Below, piece by piece: positions 34,190-43,599 of a DNA stretch of 64,000 nucleotides. Source of the stretch: Streptomyces brasiliensis (lineage in GTDB: Bacteria; Actinomycetota; Actinomycetes; Streptomycetales; Streptomycetaceae). How positions within the stretch are numbered: position 1 is the stretch's first letter; each line of letters starts with the position of its first letter. The stretch is from positions 124,001 through 188,000 of the forward strand of contig NZ_BMQA01000012.1 in NCBI RefSeq assembly GCF_014647875.1. Direction: 5' to 3'. A program made the translations under genes and the position numbers. Below the pieces are notes generated by a model. The model ran no database searches and was not told the origin of the DNA. It saw only the letters and a list, made by a program, of their open reading frames with translations.

Positions 34190-36719
34190 GCCGGGCGTTG
34201 GTGTGCCGGGTGGGCTCGGCGGTCGCCGGATCCTCCGGCCACGGATGCTTCGGATACCGCCCGCGCAACTCCGCCCGTACGCCCTTGTAGCCGTCCTTCC
34301 AGAAGGAGGCGAGGTCGGCGGTGACGGCGGCGGGGCGTCCGGCGGGAGAGAGGAGATGCACGAGCAGCGGTACGCCCGCGACGGTGGGTGACTCGTGCAG
34401 GCCGAACATCTCCTGCAACTTGACGGCGAGAACGGGCTGCCCCGGATCCGCGTAGTCGATCCGGATCCTGGACCCACTCGGTACGGCGATCCGCTCGGGC
34501 GCGAGCTCGTCGAGCCGGGCGGCGTCCCCGCTCGCCCAGGGCAGCAGACGGCCGAGCGCCGTACCGGCGTCGATCCGCGCCAGATCGGCCCGCCGCCGGG
34601 CCCGTCCCAGCTCGGGTTCCAGCCACTCCTCCACGCGCGCGTGGAGGGCCTCGTCCGACACGTCCGGCCAGGGCTCGCCGAGCCGCAGCCGCAGGAAGGC
34701 CAGCCGCTGCCGCAGCACGCGCGCCTCCGCCGACCACCGCAACAGGCCGATCCCGTCCCGCCGCAGCCCGTCGAGCAGGGCGTCGCGCACGAGCCCGGGA
34801 TCCGCGTCCGGCAACGGGCGTACGGCCAACTCGACGGCCCCGAGCCGTTCGACCCGCCGCGCGACGACGTCCCCGTCGGCCCAGTGCACCTCGTCCAGCT
34901 CCTCGTAGAGGGACCCTGCCGCGACCCGCGCCAGCCCCTCGTCGATCACGGCACCGAGCCGCACGCGCGCGTGCCCCTTGCCGAGCGGCCGGTCGGCCAC
35001 GGCGACGGCGATCCAGCCGGCCCCGCGCAACGGCGACCCGTCGGAAAGCTCGGCCCGCGTCCCGGAGACCATGAGATACGACCCACCGTCGAGCTTCGCG
35101 ACCCGCTCGGGAAAGGTGAGGGCGGCGACGAGCCCGGCGACCTGGTCGTCGCCGAGGCGGGAAACACGCTCTGCGGCCACTTCTGTCCCTCGGTCATGGA
35201 CGGGCGGGGGAGAGAACTCGGCAGAGACGGCCCGCAGTCGCCGAACTTCCGCAAGCCACCGCCTGGCATAGGCGTCACCCCCACGCCGAGCAGCCCGCAA
35301 CGCACCGGCGAGATCATCGCCGTACTCCCGCGGCACCTCCTCGCTCAGCAGGGCGACAACCTCGGCCACCCTTCCGGAGGAGCCCGCATCGATGAGCGCC
35401 CGCCCCAGCCTGGGGTGCAAGCCCAACCGCGACAGCCGCACGCCCCGAGACGTGGCCCGCCCGACGGAGTCCACCGCCCCCACGGCCGCCAGGACGCCCC
35501 GCGCCGCCGCCATCGCCCCGCCCGGCGGTGGATCCAGCAACGCCAGCCCGGACGCGTCCGGGGCGCCCCAGCACGCCGCCTGGAGCGCGAACGCCGTCAG
35601 GTCGGCGACCTTGATCTCCGGCGCGGGGAAGAGGGGCAGCGTCGTGTCCTCCGCCTCCGACCAGCACCGGTACACCGCCCCCGGCGCCTCACGTCCGGCC
35701 CGCCCGGCCCGCTGCGCCCCCGCGGCCCGCGATGCCCGTACCGTCGTCAGCGCGCTCAGCCCGCGCGCGTGGTCCACCCGCGGCTCCCGCGCCAGCCCGG
35801 AGTCGACCACCACCCGCACCCCGGGAACCGTCAGCGACGACTCCGCGACGGAGGTGGCCAGCACCACCCGGCGGCGCCGTCCGGGCGCCAGCACCGCGTC
35901 CTGCACCGCGGCCGGTGCCCGCCCGTGCACCTGGAGCACCTCGACGTCGCCGAGATCGCCGGTATCCCCCAGTTGCCCGGCGACGCGCGCGATCTCACCG
36001 GCGCCGGGTAGGAAACACAGCACGTCCCCCGGCCGCTCGGCCAGCGCCCGCCGCACCACCGACGCCACGTGCGCCAGCAGCGCCGGATCGACCCACATGC
36101 CGTGCGCCGGCCGGACCGGACGCCCCGGCGGCGCCCAGACCACGTCGACCCCGTGGGCGGCACCCCGCGCCTCGACCACCGGCGCCCCGCCCAGCAGCCG
36201 TGCCCAGCCCTCCGCGTCCGTGGTCGCCGACGCGGCCACCAGCCGCAGCTCCGGCCGCAGGGTCTCGCGCACGTCGCACAGGAACGCCGCCGTCGTGTCC
36301 GCGTCCAGGTGCCGCTCATGGCACTCGTCGAGCACGACGACGTCGACGCCGGCCAGCTCCTGGTCCCGCTGGAGCCGCTGGAGCAGCACACCCGTCGTGA
36401 CGACCTCCACGCGCGCGTGGCGGCCCACGACCCGCTCGCCGCGCACGGTGTAGCCGACGCTCTGCCCGACCTTCTCGCCCAGCAGCCACGCCATCCGCCG
36501 GGCCGCGGCCCGCGCCGCGATCCGCCGGGGCTCGGCCACGACGACCCGCCGCGCGGGCCCCTCACCCAGCAGCCCGGCCAGCACAGGCGGCACCAGCGTC
36601 GTCTTGCCGGTACCGGGCGGCGCCACGAGAACGGCGGTGCCGTGCTCGTCCAGCGCGGCGGTCAGGGCAGGCAGGGCACCACGTACGGGCAGTGCGTCCA
36701 GGGCGTCGTAGCGGATCAC
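34179..36719 (-). CDS. hrpB: ATP-dependent RNA helicase HrpB
   Basis: The 846-residue protein is a DEAH/RHA-type helicase of the HrpB family. Motif I is APPGTGKTTLVPP near residue 33, motif II is VVLDECHERHLDAD (DECH), motif III is ASATTDAEG, and motif VI falls in SRAAGAQRAGRAGREAPGAVYR. The helicase-associated and HrpB-specific C-terminal domains follow to full length (NLR-free; GRYPKHPWPEDP end). The cellular substrate of HrpB is not firmly known. The sequence contains three of the CACGCGCGCGTG palindromes. The start at 36719 follows the previous stop by a 93-base gap. Confidence 0.94.
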   Translation of the reverse strand: MIRYDALDALPVRGALPALTAALDEHGTAVLVAPPGTGKTTLVPPVLAGLLGEGPARRVVVAEPRRIAARAAARRMAWLLGEKVGQSVGYTVRGERVVGRHARVEVVTTGVLLQRLQRDQELAGVDVVVLDECHERHLDADTTAAFLCDVRETLRPELRLVAASATTDAEGWARLLGGAPVVEARGAAHGVDVVWAPPGRPVRPAHGMWVDPALLAHVASVVRRALAERPGDVLCFLPGAGEIARVAGQLGDTGDLGDVEVLQVHGRAPAAVQDAVLAPGRRRRVVLATSVAESSLTVPGVRVVVDSGLAREPRVDHARGLSALTTVRASRAAGAQRAGRAGREAPGAVYRCWSEAEDTTLPLFPAPEIKVADLTAFALQAACWGAPDASGLALLDPPPGGAMAAARGVLAAVGAVDSVGRATSRGVRLSRLGLHPRLGRALIDAGSSGRVAEVVALLSEEVPREYGDDLAGALRAARRGGDAYARRWLAEVRRLRAVSAEFSPPPVHDRGTEVAAERVSRLGDDQVAGLVAALTFPERVAKLDGGSYLMVSGTRAELSDGSPLRGAGWIAVAVADRPLGKGHARVRLGAVIDEGLARVAAGSLYEELDEVHWADGDVVARRVERLGAVELAVRPLPDADPGLVRDALLDGLRRDGIGLLRWSAEARVLRQRLAFLRLRLGEPWPDVSDEALHARVEEWLEPELGRARRRADLARIDAGTALGRLLPWASGDAARLDELAPERIAVPSGSRIRIDYADPGQPVLAVKLQEMFGLHESPTVAGVPLLVHLLSPAGRPAAVTADLASFWKDGYKGVRAELRGRYPKHPWPEDPATAEPTRHTNARLRR

Positions 36720-36812
36720 GCCCCCAGTGTCGTGCGCCCCCCGAAACCACCGTCACGCGCGCGTGCCCGGAAAAAGCCCCCCATGGCCTCCACGCGCGCG
36801 TGCGCCGGTCGC

Positions 36813-37676
36813 TCAGTCCCGCTCGCACACGAAGATCGCCGTCCCCGGGATCAGGCTGCCGCGCAGCGGCGACCAGCCGCCCCACTCCGAGGTGTTCCAG
36901 GCCGGCCACTCCGGCTCCACCAGGTCGACCAGCCGGAAGCCCGACGCCACCACGTCGCGCACCCGGTCGCCGATGGTCCGGTGGTGCTCGACGTACACCG
37001 CGCGGCCGTCCTCGTCCTGCTCGACGTACGGCGTGCGGTCGAAGTACGAGGCCGCCACGCTGAGCCCCTCCGGCCCGGGTTCGTCCGGGAACGCCCAGCG
37101 GATCGGGTGCGTCACCGAGAAGACGAAACGTCCCCCGGGCCGCAGCACCCGCCGCACCTCCCGCAGCACCAGCACCGGGTCGGCCACGAACGGCAGCGCG
37201 CCGTACGCCGAACACGCCAGGTCGAAGGAGCCGTCCGCGAAGGGCAGCGCGCCGGCGTCGGCGCAGACGAGCGGGAACGTTCCGCCGATGCGCAGCGCGT
37301 GCTGCAACTGGCGATGGGAGAGGTCCAGGGCCACCGGACGGGCGCCCTGCGCGGCCAGCCACCGCGCGCACTGGGCCGCGCCGGCGCCTATCTCCAGGAC
37401 GTCCCGGCCCTTCAGCTCCTCCGCCGGGCCGAGCAGCTCCGCCTCCACCTCGTCGAGGCCCTCGGGACCCCATACGAAGCGGTCGTCACCGAGGAACGTG
37501 CCGTGCTCGATCTGGTACTCGTCCGCGTTCCGGTCCCACCAGCCCCGGTTGGCCCGGGAGCTCTCCGTCACTCCCGCGTCACGCCGGGTGGCTTCCGGTT
37601 CGAACGGCTCTGGCTCTTGGATGATCGGCTCCCTCGTCGTACTCTTCCGTGCAACCCGTTCAGGGGAGTGTCGCAA
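36813..37676 (-). CDS. Class I SAM-dependent methyltransferase
   Basis: The 287-residue (or 252-residue) product has the Rossmann methyltransferase motifs: VLEIGAGAAQCARWLAAQG (motif I), PVALDLSHRQLQHA, ADAGALPFADGSFDLACSAYGALPF (post I and motif II) and LREVRRVLRPGGRFVFSVTHP. The acceptor is unknown. Two starts are possible. TTG at 37676 has GAGGG at 8 bases, whereas GTG at 37571 begins where the conserved sequence (ESSRANRGWWDRNADEYQ) starts but lacks a well-spaced ribosome binding site. The residues between have weaker codon bias, so the shorter form may be the true protein. Confidence 0.87.
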   Translation of the reverse strand: MRHSPERVARKSTTREPIIQEPEPFEPEATRRDAGVTESSRANRGWWDRNADEYQIEHGTFLGDDRFVWGPEGLDEVEAELLGPAEELKGRDVLEIGAGAAQCARWLAAQGARPVALDLSHRQLQHALRIGGTFPLVCADAGALPFADGSFDLACSAYGALPFVADPVLVLREVRRVLRPGGRFVFSVTHPIRWAFPDEPGPEGLSVAASYFDRTPYVEQDEDGRAVYVEHHRTIGDRVRDVVASGFRLVDLVEPEWPAWNTSEWGGWSPLRGSLIPGTAIFVCERD

Positions 37677-37763
37677 AAGGGGTCCCTCAGGCCTGCGTGG
37701 CCTGGTGGGACGGTTCTTGTGCCGGTTATGCGGCGATCCGCCCCGGCTGTGCGCCTTCGCGCA

Positions 37764-37792
37764 TTGACCCTGTCCGGCTGCCCCCGTATGCT
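37764..37792 (+). promoter_or_regulatory. Vegetative promoter of rpsA
   Basis: TTGACC (37764-37769) and TATGCT (37787-37792) are exactly 17 bases apart, close to the HrdB-type consensus. Transcription would start near 37799, leaving a leader of about 195 bases before rpsA. Confidence 0.75.
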
Positions 37793-37804
37793 ACAAGTTG
37801 CGCT

Positions 37805-37843
37805 GCGAGCCTGCGCTCCTCAGACGTAGCAGGCTGCGCTCGC
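37805..37843 (+). promoter_or_regulatory. Hairpin in the rpsA leader
   Basis: GCGAGCCTGC (37805-37814) pairs with GCAGGC...CTCGC (37829-37843) with a small bulge, just downstream of the predicted transcription start. Ribosomal protein S1 autoregulates in other bacteria by binding its leader; whether this hairpin does so here is inference. Confidence 0.4.
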
Positions 37844-37993
37844 ATCTGTTGTATGTCCCCTCGGTTGTCGAGGCGCCGTCATCAGTTCACTGGTGGGGCG
37901 CTTCCTTGGCTGTCCGGCTTCTGCAGAGCGAAACGGGCTCCCGGCGTAAGCAGTACCTACGACTTCAATGTCCGTACCGGAGCCCTTTCCCAC

Positions 37994-39487
37994 ATGACGA
38001 GCAGCACCGAGACCACCGCCACCACCCCGCAGGTTGCGGTCAACGACATCGGTAACGAGGAAGCCTTCCTCGCCGCTATCGACGAGACGATCAAGTACTT
38101 CAACGATGGTGACATCGTCGACGGCGTCATCGTCAAGGTTGACCGGGACGAGGTTCTCCTCGACATCGGTTACAAGACCGAAGGTGTCATTCCGAGCCGC
38201 GAGCTCTCGATCAAGCACGACGTCGACCCGAACGAGGTCGTCGCCGTCGGCGACGAGATCGAGGCCCTGGTCCTCCAGAAGGAGGACAAGGAAGGCCGCC
38301 TGATCCTCTCGAAGAAGCGCGCCCAGTACGAGCGTGCCTGGGGCACCATCGAGAAGATCAAGGAAGAGGACGGCATCGTCACCGGTACCGTCATCGAGGT
38401 CGTCAAGGGTGGTCTCATCCTCGACATCGGCCTCCGCGGCTTCCTCCCGGCCTCCCTGGTCGAGATGCGCCGCGTTCGCGACCTCCAGCCCTACGTGGGC
38501 AAGGAGCTCGAGGCCAAGATCATCGAGCTGGACAAGAACCGCAACAACGTGGTCCTGTCCCGCCGTGCCTGGCTGGAGCAGACCCAGTCCGAGGTCCGCC
38601 AGACGTTCCTCACGACCCTGCAGAAGGGTCAGGTCCGCTCCGGTGTGGTCTCCTCGATCGTCAACTTCGGTGCCTTCGTGGACCTGGGTGGCGTCGACGG
38701 TCTGGTCCACGTCTCCGAGCTGTCCTGGAAGCACATCGACCACCCGTCCGAGGTCGTCGAGGTCGGCCAGGAGGTCACCGTCGAGGTCCTCGACGTCGAC
38801 ATGGACCGCGAGCGCGTCTCCCTGTCGCTGAAGGCGACCCAGGAAGACCCGTGGCAGCAGTTCGCCCGCACCCACCAGATCGGCCAGGTCGTGCCCGGCA
38901 AGGTCACGAAGCTGGTTCCGTTCGGTGCGTTCGTCCGCGTGGACGAGGGCATCGAGGGTCTGGTCCACATCTCCGAGCTGGCCGAGCGCCACGTGGAGAT
39001 CCCGGAGCAGGTCGTCCAGGTCAACGACGAGATCTTCGTCAAGGTCATCGACATCGACCTCGAGCGCCGTCGCATCAGCCTCTCGCTGAAGCAGGCCAAC
39101 GAGGCCTTCGGTGCCGACCCGGCCTCGGTCGAGTTCGACCCGACCCTGTACGGCATGGCCGCGTCCTACGACGACCAGGGCAACTACATCTACCCCGAGG
39201 GCTTCGACCCCGAGACCAACGACTGGCTCGAGGGCTACGAGAAGCAGCGCGAGGAGTGGGAGCGCCAGTACGCCGAGGCGCAGCAGCGCTTCGAGCAGCA
39301 CCAGCAGCAGGTCATCAAGTCCCGTGAGGCCGACGCGGCGGCTGCCGCCGAGGGTGGCGAGGCTGCGGCTCCGGCCGCGTCCGGTGGCGGTTCGTACTCC
39401 TCCGAGGGCCCGGACAACTCCGGCGCGCTGGCCTCGGACGAGGCGCTTGCCGCTCTGCGGGAGAAGCTGGCGGGTGGGCAGAGCTGA
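37994..39487 (+). CDS. rpsA: 30S ribosomal protein S1
   Basis: The 497-residue protein holds four S1 RNA-binding domains, visible as repeated units: DIVDGVIVKVDRDEVLLDIGYKTEGVIP, DGIVTGTVIEVVKGGLILDIGLRGFLPASL, GQVRSGVVSSIVNFGAFVDLGGVDGLVHVSEL and GQVVPGKVTKLVPFGAFVRVDEGIEGLVHISEL. An acidic/Gln-rich and Ala/Gly/Ser-rich tail follows. Four domains is the usual actinobacterial length, two fewer than in Escherichia coli. S1 helps mRNA bind to the 30S subunit. Its codon use is noticeably rich in preferred codons, as expected of a highly expressed gene. Confidence 0.97.
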   Translation: MTSSTETTATTPQVAVNDIGNEEAFLAAIDETIKYFNDGDIVDGVIVKVDRDEVLLDIGYKTEGVIPSRELSIKHDVDPNEVVAVGDEIEALVLQKEDKEGRLILSKKRAQYERAWGTIEKIKEEDGIVTGTVIEVVKGGLILDIGLRGFLPASLVEMRRVRDLQPYVGKELEAKIIELDKNRNNVVLSRRAWLEQTQSEVRQTFLTTLQKGQVRSGVVSSIVNFGAFVDLGGVDGLVHVSELSWKHIDHPSEVVEVGQEVTVEVLDVDMDRERVSLSLKATQEDPWQQFARTHQIGQVVPGKVTKLVPFGAFVRVDEGIEGLVHISELAERHVEIPEQVVQVNDEIFVKVIDIDLERRRISLSLKQANEAFGADPASVEFDPTLYGMAASYDDQGNYIYPEGFDPETNDWLEGYEKQREEWERQYAEAQQRFEQHQQQVIKSREADAAAAAEGGEAAAPAASGGGSYSSEGPDNSGALASDEALAALREKLAGGQS

Positions 39488-39523
39488 CGCTCGCCCCTGA
39501 AGCTTCGGCTTAGTCGGTAGCTG

Positions 39524-39561
39524 AGGGACCGTACCTTTTCGGGTACGGTCCCTTGGTTTTT
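39524..39561 (+). terminator. Rho-independent terminator of rpsA
   Basis: AGGGACCGTACC and its exact complement form a 12-bp stem around a short loop, followed by TTGGTTTTTT. This is one of the strongest intrinsic terminators in the window. Confidence 0.9.
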
Positions 39562-39688
39562 GTAGGCCCGCGCCCGTTCGGGGCACGAGCTTGTAGAAAC
39601 GTGCGGGTTACATCAATAACCCATGGGCCGTAACCGGCCATTGGGAGGCTTCCCCGGTCCTGTTCAAGATCGAAAGGGGAGCCCAGTC

Positions 39689-41305
39689 ATGGCACAGCCT
39701 CAGGTCGGGCCGGGAACGAGTCGTCGAGCGTTCCTGCGCAGCGTCGGGGTCGCCGGTGGCGCCGGAGCCATGTTCGCCACCATGGGGGCCCTCGGCCTCG
39801 CGCCCACGGCCGCCTACGTGGCGGAGAAGGAAGCGTCCTTCCAGGCGCCGCGCCGCAGCGACTTCACCCTTCAAGGAGGCGGCGGCAAGCCCGCCAGAGT
39901 GGTCGTCGTCGGAGGCGGCATCGCGGGCCTCACCTCCGCGTACGAGCTGGGGAAGGCCGGCTACGACTGTACGGTCCTCGAGGCCCGGGACCGCGTCGGT
40001 GGCCGAAACCTCACCATCCGCGGCGGCGACCGCCTCACGGACATCAACGGCGTCAGCCAGACGGCCCACTTCAGCAAGGGCCAGTACATGAACGCGGGGC
40101 CGGGCCGCCTCGCCCAGTGGATGGTCACCCTCGACTACTGCCGCGAACTCGGCGTACCGATAGAGGTCTTCACCAACACCAATGCCAGCGCGCTCATCTA
40201 CAACCCGGGCAAGGGCATGACGAAGCCGGTCCAGTACCGGACCGCGAAGGCTGACGTCTACGGCTATGTCTCGGAATTGCTCTCCAAGGCCACCAACGCG
40301 GGTGCTCTCGATGGCGAGTTGACGGCCGACGACAAGGAGCGGCTGCTGACCTTCCTCAAGAGCTACGGCTCCCTCGGCGCAGACTACAAGTACACAGGCA
40401 CCGAGCACCGAGGCTTCGCCGTCGACCCCGGCGCCGCGGGCACGCCCGGCGAGGAACTCGGCGGCGTTCCGTCGCTGTCGGAGGTCTTCGCCTCCAACGT
40501 GGGCCGCTACTTCTCCTTCGAATTCGGTTACGACCAGGCGATGCTGATGGTCCAGCCGGTCGGCGGCATGGACCAGATACCCAAGGCCTTCGCGCGCGCC
40601 ATCGGGCACGAGAAGATCCGCACCGGTGCGGCCGTGACCGACATCAAGAACACCACGGACGGGGTGGAGGTCACCTATACCCAGGACGGCCGTACCCGCG
40701 TGGTCGAGGCCGACTACTGCATCGCCACCCTGGCACCGCACATCCTCGCGAAGACCCCGCACAACCTCGGCACCGAGGTGCAGACCGCGCTCCTCGCCGT
40801 GAAGCCCTCCAACGCCTCCAAGATCGGCCTCGAGTACAAGAGCCGCTGGTGGGAGAAGGACTTCAAGACGTTCGGCGGTATCACCGAGACCGACCTGGAC
40901 CTGGACCACATCTGGTACCCGTCCTACGGCCACCTCGGCGACCGCGGCCTGATCATCGGCTACTACAACACCGGCGCCCGCTCGGACGTGTACTCGGCGC
41001 TCACCCCGGCCGAACGGCTGGAGCGTGCCGTCGCCCAGGGCGTCATGATCCACGGCGACAAGTACCGCACCGAACTGGCCGCTTCGTTCTCCCACCAGTG
41101 GAAGCTCGCCCCGTACCTCGAGGGCGCCTGGCACTCGATGCCCGGGGGCCCCGACGCGCCGGCGTACGCGCCGCTCAACACGGCGCAGGGCAATGTGTAC
41201 TTCGCCGGTGACTACCTGAGCTACCTGGACGCCTGGCAGCACGGGGCGATCACCTCGGCACGCAAGATCGTCACGGAGCTCCACGCGCGCGTGCTCGCCT
41301 CCTGA
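39689..41305 (+). CDS. Tat-exported flavin amine oxidase
   Basis: The 538-residue protein begins with a twin-arginine signal (SRRAFLRSVGVAGGAGAMF). The FAD-binding motif VVVVGGGIAGLTSAYELGKAGYDCTVLEARDRVGGR starts near residue 72, and the C-terminal GNVYFAGDYLSYLDAWQHGAITSARK is the second FAD motif of the monoamine/L-amino acid oxidase family. It should oxidise an amine or amino acid outside the membrane or after folded export, giving peroxide. The substrate cannot be predicted. The ATG at 39689 follows AAAGGGGA. It is separated from rpsA by the terminator. Confidence 0.9.
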   Translation: MAQPQVGPGTSRRAFLRSVGVAGGAGAMFATMGALGLAPTAAYVAEKEASFQAPRRSDFTLQGGGGKPARVVVVGGGIAGLTSAYELGKAGYDCTVLEARDRVGGRNLTIRGGDRLTDINGVSQTAHFSKGQYMNAGPGRLAQWMVTLDYCRELGVPIEVFTNTNASALIYNPGKGMTKPVQYRTAKADVYGYVSELLSKATNAGALDGELTADDKERLLTFLKSYGSLGADYKYTGTEHRGFAVDPGAAGTPGEELGGVPSLSEVFASNVGRYFSFEFGYDQAMLMVQPVGGMDQIPKAFARAIGHEKIRTGAAVTDIKNTTDGVEVTYTQDGRTRVVEADYCIATLAPHILAKTPHNLGTEVQTALLAVKPSNASKIGLEYKSRWWEKDFKTFGGITETDLDLDHIWYPSYGHLGDRGLIIGYYNTGARSDVYSALTPAERLERAVAQGVMIHGDKYRTELAASFSHQWKLAPYLEGAWHSMPGGPDAPAYAPLNTAQGNVYFAGDYLSYLDAWQHGAITSARKIVTELHARVLAS

Positions 41306-41439
41306 CACCGCGTGGGACCCCACCGGTTCAGTCCCGCCCGAGCGCGACTCGGGCGGGACCGTGGACGGTCCCGGGGGAGCGGGAATGCCCCCGTCTCCCG
41401 GGGCGTTGATCGAGGGGAACACGAGGAGGAGCGGTCACA

Positions 41440-42378
41440 GTGCTTGATCCGCAGGGTTTGTACGCATGGGAGCCGAAGGGGCTGGCCGTCGTCGACATGG
41501 CGCTCGCCCAGGAGTCGGCCGGACTTGTCATGCTCTACCACTTCGACGGATACATCGACGCGGGTGAGACCGGCGACCAGATCGTCGACCGGCTCCTCGA
41601 CTCGCTGCCCCACCAGGTCGTGGCCCGTTTCGACCACGACCGGCTCGTGGACTACCGGGCCCGGCGCCCGCTGCTGACGTTCAAGCGCGACCGCTGGACG
41701 GAGTACGAGGAGCCCACCATCGAGGTGCGGCTCGTCCAGGACGCCACGGGCGCCCCGTTCCTGCTGTTGTCCGGCCCCGAGCCGGACGTGGAGTGGGAGC
41801 GCTTCGCCGCCGCCGTACAGCAGATCGTGGAGCGGCTCGGCGTCCGTCTGTCCGTGAACTTCCACGGCATCCCCATGGGCGTCCCGCACACCCGTCCCGT
41901 GGGCGTCACCCCGCACGGCAACCGGACCGATCTCGTCCCGGGTCACACCAGTCCCTTCGACGAGGCACAGGTGCCCGGCAGCGCCGAGGCGCTTCTGGAG
42001 TACCGCCTCATGGAGGCCGGACACGACGTCCTGGGCGTCGCCGCGCACGTCCCGCACTACATCGCCCGCTCCCCGTACCCGGACGCGGCACTGACCGCCC
42101 TGGAGGCCATCACGGCCGCCACCGGACTGGTCCTTCCCGGCATCGCGCACTCCCTGCGCACGGACGCGCACCGTACGCAGACCGAGATCGACCGTCAGAT
42201 CCAGGAGGGCGACGAGGAGCTCACGGCTCTGGTCCAGGGCCTCGAGCACCAGTACGACGCGGCCGCGGGCGCCGAGACGCGCGGCAACATGCTCGCCGAT
42301 CCGGTCGACATCCCCTCGGCGGACGAGATCGGCCGCGAGTTCGAGCGCTTCCTGGCGGAGCGCGAGGGCGACAGCTAG
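41440..42378 (+). CDS. PAC2-family protein
   Basis: The 312-residue protein belongs to the PAC2 (proteasome assembly chaperone 2-like) family, seen from LVMLYHFDGYIDAGETGDQIVDRLLD, the PFLLLSGPEPDVEWERFAAAV strand, and VNFHGIPMGVPHTRPVGVTPHGN, SPYPDAALTALEAI. Actinobacteria have a proteasome, but a chaperone role for these homologues is unproven. The GTG at 41440 is preceded by GAGGAGGA. It lies 48 bases before coaE on the same strand. Confidence 0.85.
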   Translation: MLDPQGLYAWEPKGLAVVDMALAQESAGLVMLYHFDGYIDAGETGDQIVDRLLDSLPHQVVARFDHDRLVDYRARRPLLTFKRDRWTEYEEPTIEVRLVQDATGAPFLLLSGPEPDVEWERFAAAVQQIVERLGVRLSVNFHGIPMGVPHTRPVGVTPHGNRTDLVPGHTSPFDEAQVPGSAEALLEYRLMEAGHDVLGVAAHVPHYIARSPYPDAALTALEAITAATGLVLPGIAHSLRTDAHRTQTEIDRQIQEGDEELTALVQGLEHQYDAAAGAETRGNMLADPVDIPSADEIGREFERFLAEREGDS

Positions 42379-42426
42379 CGACGGCCGACGGGTGCTGCGT
42401 CACCGGCGGGGCCTAAGCTTCGGGAC

Positions 42427-43074
42427 ATGCTGAAAGTTGGCCTGACCGGTGGGATCGGCGCCGGCAAGAGCGAGGTGTCGCGGCGGCTCGTCGAGCGCGG
42501 TGCCGTCCTGATCGACGCGGACCGCATCGCGCGCGAGGTCGTCGCACCCGGCACCCCAGGTCTCGCGGCGGTGGCCGAGGCCTTCGGCGAAGAGGTCCTC
42601 GCCCCGGACGGCAGCCTCGACCGGCCGAAACTGGGCTCGATCGTCTTCGCCGACCCCGAGAAGCTGGCCCTCCTGAACTCGATCGTGCACCCCCTGGTGG
42701 GCGTGCGCTCGCGCGAGCTGGAGAACGCGGCGGGGGACGACTCCGTCGTGGTCCACGACGTCCCGCTCCTCGCCGAGAACGGCCTCGCGCGGCTCTACGA
42801 CCTCGTGGTGGTCGTCGATGCGAGCCCGGAGACCCAGCTCGACCGGCTCGTACGGCTGCGGGGCATGACCGAGGAGGACGCACGCGCGCGTATGGCCGCG
42901 CAGGCGACCAGGGAGAAGCGCCGGGAGATCGCGGACGTCGTCATCGACAACGACGTACCGCTGGAGGACCTGGCACGGCGCGTCGACGAGGTGTGGGCCG
43001 GCCTGGTGCGCAGGGTATGCGCGGAATCCGAGAAGTCGCCCCGGAAATCGTCCCAGGAGTCGCCTCAGGAATAG
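42427..43074 (+). CDS. coaE: Dephospho-CoA kinase
   Basis: The 215-residue enzyme phosphorylates dephospho-CoA in the last step of coenzyme A synthesis. The P-loop is GLTGGIGAGKSEV at residues 6-18, IDADRIAREVVAPG carries the substrate-binding Asp, and the lid region RLRGMTEEDARARMAAQ and IDNDVPLEDL are typical. A short charged tail (EKSPRKSSQESPQE) is not conserved. The TPR gene begins about 50 bases downstream on the same strand, so the two are probably cotranscribed. Confidence 0.95.
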   Translation: MLKVGLTGGIGAGKSEVSRRLVERGAVLIDADRIAREVVAPGTPGLAAVAEAFGEEVLAPDGSLDRPKLGSIVFADPEKLALLNSIVHPLVGVRSRELENAAGDDSVVVHDVPLLAENGLARLYDLVVVVDASPETQLDRLVRLRGMTEEDARARMAAQATREKRREIADVVIDNDVPLEDLARRVDEVWAGLVRRVCAESEKSPRKSSQESPQE

Positions 43075-43124
43075 CGGGCCTCCGGCAGGGCGTTGAATGG
43101 GGTTTACGAGGGAAGGATTTCGCC

Positions 43125-43505
43125 GTGCCCGAGACGAGCGGTTCGAGCGGACGTACGCCGGAGACGCATGTCATCGACTTCCGTGCTGCCGAGCAACTGC
43201 TCAACGCGCGGGACCCGCGGGGTGCGGTGAAGCTGCTCGACGGAGTCATCGCCGCCCACCCCGAGAACACGGCCGCCCGCCTGCTGCGCGCGCGTGCCTT
43301 CTTCGCGTCCGCGCAACTGCGGCCCGCCGAGCTGGAGTTCACCATCGTCCTGGAGCGCGAGCCGGACAACGCGTTCGCGCACTTCGCGCTCGGCCGCACC
43401 TACGAGCGCCAGGGGCGTCATGACCAGGCCAAGCGCCACTTCCGGCTGGCCGCTGCGCTGGACCCGAACCCGGAGTACCTGAAGGCGGCGCGGTTCGATT
43501 CCTGA
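43125..43505 (+). CDS. Tetratricopeptide repeat protein
   Basis: The product of about 126 residues contains three TPR-like helix pairs: AEQLLNARDPRGAVKLLDGVIAAHPENTAARLLRARAFF, LRPAELEFTIVLEREPDNAFAHFALGRTYERQ and GRHDQAKRHFRLAAALDPNPEYLKAA. This makes it a small scaffold protein. I chose the GTG at 43125 because GGAAGG is well spaced and the upstream frame overlaps coaE. It often accompanies coaE in Streptomyces as I recall, without known function. Confidence 0.83.
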   Translation: MPETSGSSGRTPETHVIDFRAAEQLLNARDPRGAVKLLDGVIAAHPENTAARLLRARAFFASAQLRPAELEFTIVLEREPDNAFAHFALGRTYERQGRHDQAKRHFRLAAALDPNPEYLKAARFDS

Positions 43506-43599
43506 CGCTCGATGGCCGACGGGCGCCCGGGATCGGTAGCGGCGGCTCGCGCGCTCGCGCCGGGGTGGGCGGGCTCGCGCGCAGCAGACAAGGCGGCCG

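Larger units (their letters stand above)
30518..41293. repeat. Seven copies of the palindrome CACGCGCGCGTG
   Basis: The 12-bp palindrome occurs at 30518, 34632, 34962, 36408, 36754, 36791 and 41282. The copy at 34632 lies in a perfect 20-bp palindrome (34628-34647). Two copies are intergenic (between hrpB and the methyltransferase gene) and five lie in coding sequence, where they usually encode His-Ala-Arg-Val on either strand. A ten-base core also occurs at 42880. I saw no full copy outside this stretch. From base composition alone far less than one copy would be expected in the window. Confidence 0.75.
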
